Part shown: piece by piece, positions 58,401 to 64,000 of the stretch
How the letters are laid out: every line of letters starts with the position of its first letter
How positions within the stretch are numbered: the first letter of the stretch is position 1
Notes under the pieces: model-generated
What the model saw: only the letters and a program-made list of their open reading frames with translations
Told to the model about the DNA's origin: nothing
Databases searched by the model: none
Made by a program: the position numbers and the translations under genes
NCBI GenBank assembly: GCA_016098155.1
Contig: JAAAJB010000009.1
Location: 1,400 to 65,399 of the forward strand
Length of the DNA: 64,000 nt
Reading direction: 5' to 3'
Source of the DNA: Actinomortierella ambigua
Taxonomy: Eukaryota; Mortierellomycota; Mortierellomycetes; Mortierellales; Mortierellaceae

Positions 58401-59177
58401 TTGCCTGCCTCGAGCAGCCTCAAGTCTGTCTCTGGTACTCGCAAGCCACGCGATGTGCGCGTCACGTTCTCGTTGGACACGGTTGACAAGCCCTCAGCCT
58501 TGGATCAGGTTGCTGCCGATGCCACTGCGGCGGCTGCTGCTTCTGCCACCCCCGGAAGCTCTGCGACGGACGAGAGTGGCAATCGCTCGCCTTCGCTGCG
58601 CCGTGTGGGTATCATCAAGTCGGGCGTTGTCCAAGATCAGATGATTCGAGTGGGTGGTGGTGGTAATGGCTCAGACTCGGAGCCTCGCGTGATCAAGTCG
58701 ATTCTGCGCCGGCGCCCCAATGACGATGCGACGGTTGCTTCTCGAGAGATGGCCAGCAATGGCAGCAACAACAACCACGATGCCTTTACGATCAACAAGG
58801 TGGTGCGGTTGGAGGGCTATGAGAGTGACGAGGCCGAGTTTGTCGACTCTTTGGTGACCGCGTCCAGCAGCTCGAGCGAAGTAGCGGCTGCAACGGCTGT
58901 GTTGACAGCGGCTGCGGTGGCCATGGAGGTGGCGGTGATGGACCAGAAGAAGCAGCAGGCGGTGACCGAATGGGAACGTGCCAAGGCTGGGCTCTTTGCG
59001 TTGAACAGATCGTCGTCGGGCAATGAGGTCCTCGAGGCCCTGGTGGAGATTGCGGTTGTGTTTGTGAAGCATATGTCCCCTCTCCAGATCAAGCTGACGC
59101 TGGTTATGATGCTGATCGTGTACTACTTGCGCCATGTCGCCCCTTCTACGGCTGTTACGGGCGAGGTGGCACCCTAA
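52422..59177 (+). CDS. large double-START lipid-binding protein
   Basis: Exons 52422-53227, 53489-53578, 54166-56202 and 56303-59177 give about 1935 residues. A poly-Gln region occupies about 55-130. A START-like domain lies at about 195-405 (GWKKVIKHKSGCLV, KLWDDWYDELN, GWIIQPLPSNPP, VTYVIQTDL). A disordered Ser/Gln linker follows. A second START-like domain lies at about 873-1084 (WRQLSNEDGFKSYSR, GGWTVEQINAVIESAGCRQI, EVTFVIQIDIRGTLPNSVV). A short beta-rich segment reaches ~1165 (YELCYKAAPGWTEVRVG, VRVELAPDF). The next ~700 residues are Ser/Thr/Ala/Pro-rich. Near the end, LTLVMMLIVYYL at about 1905-1920 could be a C-terminal tail anchor. START domains bind sterols or phospholipids. A membrane-contact or lipid-sensing role is inference. 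The first START is split by two introns whose phases restore the fold. Confidence 0.85.
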
Positions 59178-59184
59178 TTTCCTC

Positions 59185-59190
59185 AATAAA
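59185..59190 (+). terminator. AATAAA polyadenylation signal of the START gene
   Basis: AATAAA 8 bases after the stop codon. The next start codon is 172 bases after that stop, so the intergenic spacing is tight. Confidence 0.45.
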
Positions 59191-59348
59191 CCATCTCTTT
59201 GTATTTTTTTGGGGGGGAGGTTCTCCTCATTCAAACATCTTTGTCTCTCTTCGCTCCACACAGCTACTCCAGAATCTTTCAGCAAGTTTTGTTCCTGCGT
59301 GTGTTCTATACATCCATTCTTTTTTCATTCAGCTCCACATAAACAAAG

Positions 59349-61424
59349 ATGACGACAGTCATCGAAGAATTATCACGGCCTCATCCTTTGACCTCTTCTG
59401 GGCAGCACAACCTGTCTGCAAGCGACACGTCTAGCCGATATCGCCGTCCACATCAGAGCTTGGGGCGAGCAAATTCGCACCCACACCTGCCACCAGGGCC
59501 ACAGAACAGACTACATGCTCATCTTCATCAGCCACGCTTGTCCACCACGGCGTCAGAAGTAACGGTGGCGACAACTGGAATAGAACATGGTAACCATCCC
59601 TCTTCGCAGTCGTCAGCACATGGCATTGAGCTGGGGCGTGATGGTGATCAATATCGGCGGGAAATGGGCACTATTGATCGGGGCGATTGCTCTCCAGTCG
59701 CGAATAAATCAATGATCATCTCCCCCGTTTTAGGTCCACCACAGCCTTTAAAGGCAACCGCGTCGCCAGCAGCTGTCGTAGAGATGCCACCAACCACTGC
59801 CCCACCAACCCTTGCCACAAGGTCGATGCCGCCTCAAATCATGACGCGCACGGCTCGAATCTTCCGCAGGTTTTCACAAAGTCAGCGCCAGCTGTCACCG
59901 ATCGCAGAGCCACATGGGCACGAGCAACACGAAGAGCTGGAGCGGGCACACCCATCCCCCGACCACCAAGAACCACACACTACGCACAACAATGGCAGCA
60001 CCGCCTTGGATGACCACGCCAAAAGCGCCAACGGGATCCACTTTAGCCTTTTATCGCCGCCCCCTCCTCCACCACCACCACCCTCTCATTCTACTTCTTC
60101 TACCACCAGTCCATCGCCTCTTCCTTTGCCTGTACCGACCCCTCCCCTGCGACCACCAGCACCCGTCTCTGTTGCGATTGAACAGCAGCTGGGCGACCCA
60201 GGCCTGGCTACTGCGACAAACCATAACCCGAACCATCACGCCAACCAACTCTGGCAGGCAAGCCACCATCATCACCATCGCCCTACCAGTCGAGGCTGGT
60301 TTGGGCTCGACTCCTTCAAACGGTCCAAGAGCTTGCACGTGGATCACAGAGAAGAAGCCCTGTTGCGCCGCACCTTGCAGCTGCAGCACCCTCAGTCCTC
60401 CATGTCCACATCGGATTTCGCTTCCACGCCCGATGCTGTCCTTCTCCAGGAACCTGCAGCTTCGGCGGCACCACCAGCAGCAGCAGCAGCCATGGCTACG
60501 CCAGCCCCGACCAGACGTCCCTCAAAGATCCAGCAAGTGATAGTGGCTGCCTTGCGAAATGAGGAGCAGCCGCAGCCGGTAGCATCGTCTACAAGCCCTG
60601 GGCATGCTCCGACATCTTTCCCGCTGCCTCCCTCTCCTCCTCCTCCTCTGCCTCTTCTTCAGAGCGCACATTCAGATGCCTCCGTGTCTTGTCAGGAGAC
60701 TGACTCGCGGTTGGCCCCATCTGACGCACCACAGCCTCTTTCCCGGAATGGGCAGAAACAGACGACCTCGCATGCACAAGAGGGTGTCATGACTGAAGCT
60801 AAAGTTGGAGCCTTTGGCGCTGGCGGTGGTGATGGCGCTATGAGAGGTGGAGGAGGAGGAGGACAGCGACCTCAGTTGGCGTTCCTTGATCGAACGGTTC
60901 AATCCGACCGATCCTGTTGTCTTCCTCCACCCCCGCCACCGTCGTCGTCGTCGTCGTCGTCTACCGCGCGCTGTAATTTCGGATCAGTGATGTACACTGA
61001 GATGTTGATGATGAACGCTGACGAGACGGAGGAAAAGGACGAATTGCACGGCATGGAAAGAGCAGCCAATGGTACAAACAGCAGCGGCAGCAGAAGAAGA
61101 GGACGATGCAGAGGGGCGTGTTGTTGGAGGACCACCCATTATGGCGGTGACGGCGGTAGTAGGGGCCCTGAAGAGCAAAGGGGGGAAGGGTCCAGATGCG
61201 GTCAGCAAACGTGCGCGTCTGTGCTTCGCCGCCACAAGAGGGCGTGGATCGCGCTCGCGGTCTTGCTCATCCTAGCCGTAGTGGTCAGTGTGGTGTTGGT
61301 TTTCACACTGCGGCCCCGACAGGACGACACCATGGCCTGGATCGAAGACGAAACGGCCCTCCATGAGGTTGAGGGTAGTTTGTCTCCAGAAGAGACTGCA
61401 CACCAAGAGGACGTGACCAAATAA
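59349..61424 (+). CDS. unrecognised single-pass membrane protein
   Basis: A single open frame of 691 residues starting MTTVIEELSR. Residues 1 to about 620 are low complexity: Pro runs (SPPPPPPPPPSHS), His-rich patches (NHNPNHHANQL), Ala and Ser runs, and scattered basic RRFS-type sites. One transmembrane helix is near residues 632-655 (WIALAVLLILAVVVSVVL), preceded by RRHKRA and followed by a 37-residue acidic tail, so a type II or Nin-Cout orientation with a large cytosolic N terminus is likely. No family was recognised. The segment just before the helix (GACCWRTTHYGGDGG) has atypical composition, and an unseen intron there cannot be excluded. No signal peptide. Confidence 0.7.
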   Translation: MTTVIEELSRPHPLTSSGQHNLSASDTSSRYRRPHQSLGRANSHPHLPPGPQNRLHAHLHQPRLSTTASEVTVATTGIEHGNHPSSQSSAHGIELGRDGDQYRREMGTIDRGDCSPVANKSMIISPVLGPPQPLKATASPAAVVEMPPTTAPPTLATRSMPPQIMTRTARIFRRFSQSQRQLSPIAEPHGHEQHEELERAHPSPDHQEPHTTHNNGSTALDDHAKSANGIHFSLLSPPPPPPPPPSHSTSSTTSPSPLPLPVPTPPLRPPAPVSVAIEQQLGDPGLATATNHNPNHHANQLWQASHHHHHRPTSRGWFGLDSFKRSKSLHVDHREEALLRRTLQLQHPQSSMSTSDFASTPDAVLLQEPAASAAPPAAAAAMATPAPTRRPSKIQQVIVAALRNEEQPQPVASSTSPGHAPTSFPLPPSPPPPLPLLQSAHSDASVSCQETDSRLAPSDAPQPLSRNGQKQTTSHAQEGVMTEAKVGAFGAGGGDGAMRGGGGGGQRPQLAFLDRTVQSDRSCCLPPPPPPSSSSSSSTARCNFGSVMYTEMLMMNADETEEKDELHGMERAANGTNSSGSRRRGRCRGACCWRTTHYGGDGGSRGPEEQRGEGSRCGQQTCASVLRRHKRAWIALAVLLILAVVVSVVLVFTLRPRQDDTMAWIEDETALHEVEGSLSPEETAHQEDVTK

Positions 61425-61474
61425 CCAGACCGGTAATTTTTTCCCCTTAAACCACCACGCGCGTGTGTATAGCA

Positions 61475-61480
61475 AATAAA
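61475..61480 (+). terminator. AATAAA polyadenylation signal
   Basis: AATAAA 50 bases after the stop of the single-pass membrane protein gene. The next start codon follows 60 bases later. Confidence 0.5.
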
Positions 61481-61539
61481 AAAAAGGTTGGAATACGCGA
61501 CAATTGTTCCCCACACACACGTCCTCCGTTTTTGCAAAC

Positions 61540-64000
61540 ATGAACTCGATTGCCGAGGCAACGAAATCAACCATCAACACCATCAAGATTAGGGCGCTGC
61601 TGTCTAAGGCCCTTAGTTCAGACCCCAAGCCGACACCTGGATACCTCTTCCCTGAGATTGCAAGTAAACTACGTCGAATGCATGCAGCAAGTCAATGAAC
61701 ATGTCAAGTTCCATGAGCCTGAAAAAAGGGCATTAGCATTCTGACTCATGTTTGCTGTGGGGTGGTGGTGGTGGTGGATTATAGATGCGACAAGAGCACC
61801 AGGAGGTAGCGACGTTGTCCTGAGGCAGCTTCTCAGAATCATAACACCTTCCAAAAGTGGGCGAACCAACAACACTACTTTGACCTCCGTCATTATCGGG
61901 AATGACCCCAAAGGCGGCAGCAGCCGCAGCAACAGCGGTAACAATACCTATGCCAACAACAACAACAATAACCACAACAGTAGCAATACCAGTGCCGGCA
62001 CCGCATTATCATCGACCTACGATGACTCTGTGCATGTGATCCTAAAAGCGCTCAAGATCTTACGCCAACTAGCCCAGTCCGGGTCTGTCGAGATCCGGAT
62101 GCAGATGGCCCGCCTGGCCAAACAGCCGCTCGCCAACCTCGTTGGCTTCCGTGGCGAATGGGATCCCATCCATGGCGACCAGTGGAACCACAGTGTGCGC
62201 CAGGCGGCAGAGGACTTGGTCGAGTATTTGCATGCACACCCGGTCCAGGAGCACGAGCTGGTCGCTGCCGCCACCATGGCGAAGAAAGAAAGGCTCGTCG
62301 AGGAGGAGGGGGAAGTGGCGGGGATGCAGAAGGCAGTCAGCAACGAATTTGACGACGATGACGACGAGGATGCAGGCGAGTTCTTGTCGGTCAGGGAGAG
62401 CGAGTTGCTCAAGAGCAGCACGCAGGGTCTACCGGGATTTGGAAATCCAGGTATATTATTATTATTATTTCTCATGCTGGGTAACGTGTTGGCCTAGTAT
62501 TTTTTTTTCATGTGCGGAGATACCTGACACAGACTTTCTTTACTTTGAATACCCTTCCCCTACCCCCGCACGCAGAGTTTGAGGAGTCGAGCAGTGATGA
62601 TGAAGGCGATAGAGTTGGACAACGACAACGACGAGGACAACGGCATGGCAAATCATCCGGGCGCTCAGGCCAGCGCCGCCGCCTTCCAAGAGAGCAGCGC
62701 ACACCACCTCCCGAGCCACCGCTCCCCGGATTCGGAAGCGACAGTCTCCAAGGTTCTCATGGGACACGTTCCAACGCGGGTCATCCTCCATCGTTGATGG
62801 ACCGTCTTGTCGATCGTCTACAGGAACTGGCAGCGCCAGCCCCGCCCACCGCCATGGCCCTCAATGCTGCCAAACGACAACAGGAACGACGTCGACAAAA
62901 GTTGTTTGTGGGCGAGTATAGCATGGCGGACGAACAACCTCCCATCTCAACAAGAGGAGGAGGAGGAGGAGGAGGAGAAGGAGAAGAAAGGTTCGGGAGC
63001 GAAAGTCTTCTTGCTCCATTGTCGCCTTCATCCACCACAACTCCGGTCTCTACTTCCTCTATGACCCCTTCCTCGTTGAAGGCAGCAGCAGCGACAGGGC
63101 CGGTCTCGATCATGGGTACGAATCCGTTCCGACGATTTCCACGGCAGCCTGGACAGATTCTGGGTGGGTGGGCAGAGCCGGGCGAAGGAGTATCACAAGC
63201 GCAGAAATGGAATCGGACCCTTCGTGCTGGTGCGGGTGTGCGTCGAGTCGAGGAGACAAGCCGACATCCAGTCTCGCTTCAGGTGTATTCACTAGCGCAA
63301 AGCGTTCAAACAGGTTTTGTCCGCACGTCCCCTGGGGTTTTATCGGCCCATCCCAACGACAGTAGCGACGTCATCGAAAATAATAACGGCGACAAGAGCA
63401 AGATGAAGCCGGTGCCGAGCCTAGAGCAGGAGACGCAACCGGAGCATTCGGAGGACGATGATGATGATGATTCTGATTTGGAGAGCGACTTTATGCTGTG
63501 GGGCACTGCCAAGACCATATGCGACATAGTTCTGGAGGCAATCAAAGTAGAACAGAATAGCGGGGAGCAAGGAGCGACAGGCTCGCAGACCCTGGCGATG
63601 CCAAGTGTCCCGGTCGTCACGGGTCTCTTGCGGGATTTGAACGATTGGATCGAGCACGAGGACTGGGATCGGCGCTTGGTAGGTTTACCCTTTTTTTTTT
63701 CTTCGTCTTCTTCCTCCTGGAGTGCCTCAGCTGCGTCAGGTCATGTGGAGATTATGAACGACGCAAAGCTAAACGCTTTGCCATCCATTCTACTCGTAGA
63801 AATACCTCTATTTGCTGGACACTCTTCTTGCCCATCATCAGATACGGAAGGAGATATTGATCTGCCCTTCAATTTCGATGCTCATGACGACATTGGATGG
63901 CCCTAAATGCGTTGGTGCCTCGCAGCGATCAGTTTCCAGTTTTTCTGCTTATGTAAGTTACATGCTTGGTGTGTACAAGTAGTCCCTCCTGGCATCCATT
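61540..64000 (+). CDS. tepsin-like ENTH/VHS protein, 3' end beyond the window
   Basis: Exons 61540-61663, 61785-62450, 62576-63678 and 63800-63952 are in frame, and a donor GTAAGT at 63953 shows the gene continues past the edge. At least 682 residues are present. The N-terminal ENTH-like domain includes PTPGYLFPEIANATRA, VLRQLLRII, ILKALKILRQLAQ, and WDPIHGDQWNHSVRQAAEDL, a pattern shared with tepsin, the AP-4 accessory protein of trans-Golgi vesicles. An Asn-rich insert (NNTYANNNNNN) splits the domain. After an acidic and Ser/Gly/Pro-rich linker a second helical region appears (FMLWGTAKTICDIVLEAIK, VVTGLLRDLNDWIEHEDW, KYLYLLDTLLAHHQIRKEIL), which would correspond to tepsin's VHS-like domain. 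Splicing from TTG|GTAGGT (63679) to CGTAG|AAA (63800) is inferred from this continuity; the intervening frame has no helical pattern. A generic epsin is the alternative. Confidence 0.68.

Noticed and set aside
63731..63757. Alternative tepsin-like terminal exon starting after CCTCAG (reads LRQVMWRL then stop)
   Set aside because: Direct splicing to 63800 gives a longer helical continuation (KYLYLLDTLL) ending at a perfect donor.

Overview
The window is nuclear DNA of a filamentous fungus. Genes carry several short GT-AG introns with internal stop codons. Intergenic and 5' leader regions are loaded with pyrimidine-rich (CT/TTTC) tracts, and homopolymeric Gln, Ser and Asp tracts are common in the proteins. 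The gene set (group III hybrid histidine kinase, TAF5, Swt1-type PIN nuclease, SF3a66, mitochondrial oxodicarboxylate carrier, Mga2/Spt23-like factor) and the intron style fit an early-diverging fungus such as Mortierellomycotina/Mucoromycota. The lineage is an inference from style, not from a marker gene.

Layout. 1501-13387 (+): a giant group III (Nik1/Os-1) hybrid histidine kinase with 26 tandem ~92-residue HAMP units, followed by HisKA, HATPase and receiver domains. 13992-17069 (+): TAF5. 17908-20638 (+): Swt1-like PIN endoribonuclease with a long His/Gln/Pro tract. 20824-28690 or slightly beyond (-): an ABCC/MRP-like protein whose two nucleotide-binding domains both have altered catalytic motifs. 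28.7-30.9 kb: a mostly empty divergent intergenic region with one questionable small ORF. 30908-33167 (+): mitochondrial 2-oxodicarboxylate carrier. 33943-39224 (-): Mga2/Spt23-like IPT plus ankyrin protein with a second copy of its N-terminal domain at the C terminus and no membrane anchor. 40116-40955 (+): SF3a subunit 2. 41054-45073 (-): J-domain protein with an internal J domain. 45391-47419 (-): UPF0014/FetB-like membrane protein in ten exons. 48085-49799 (+): MCT-type MFS transporter. 52422-59177 (+): 1935-residue double-START protein with a possible tail anchor. 59349-61424 (+): unrecognised single-pass membrane protein. 61540 to the right edge (+): tepsin-like ENTH/VHS protein, cut by the window end.

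For nearly every gene I placed splice junctions by hand and checked that the summed exon lengths are a multiple of three with continuous family homology. Exon lists are given in each entry. Uncertain points are the kinase start, the first exon of the ABC gene and the right-hand end of the tepsin-like gene. The genes do not form an obvious pathway. They look like a normal mixture of housekeeping, membrane-transport and regulatory genes. The unusual features are architectural: extreme HAMP expansion, degenerate ABC ATPase sites, a duplicated Mga2-type domain, and large disordered or homopolymeric extensions.
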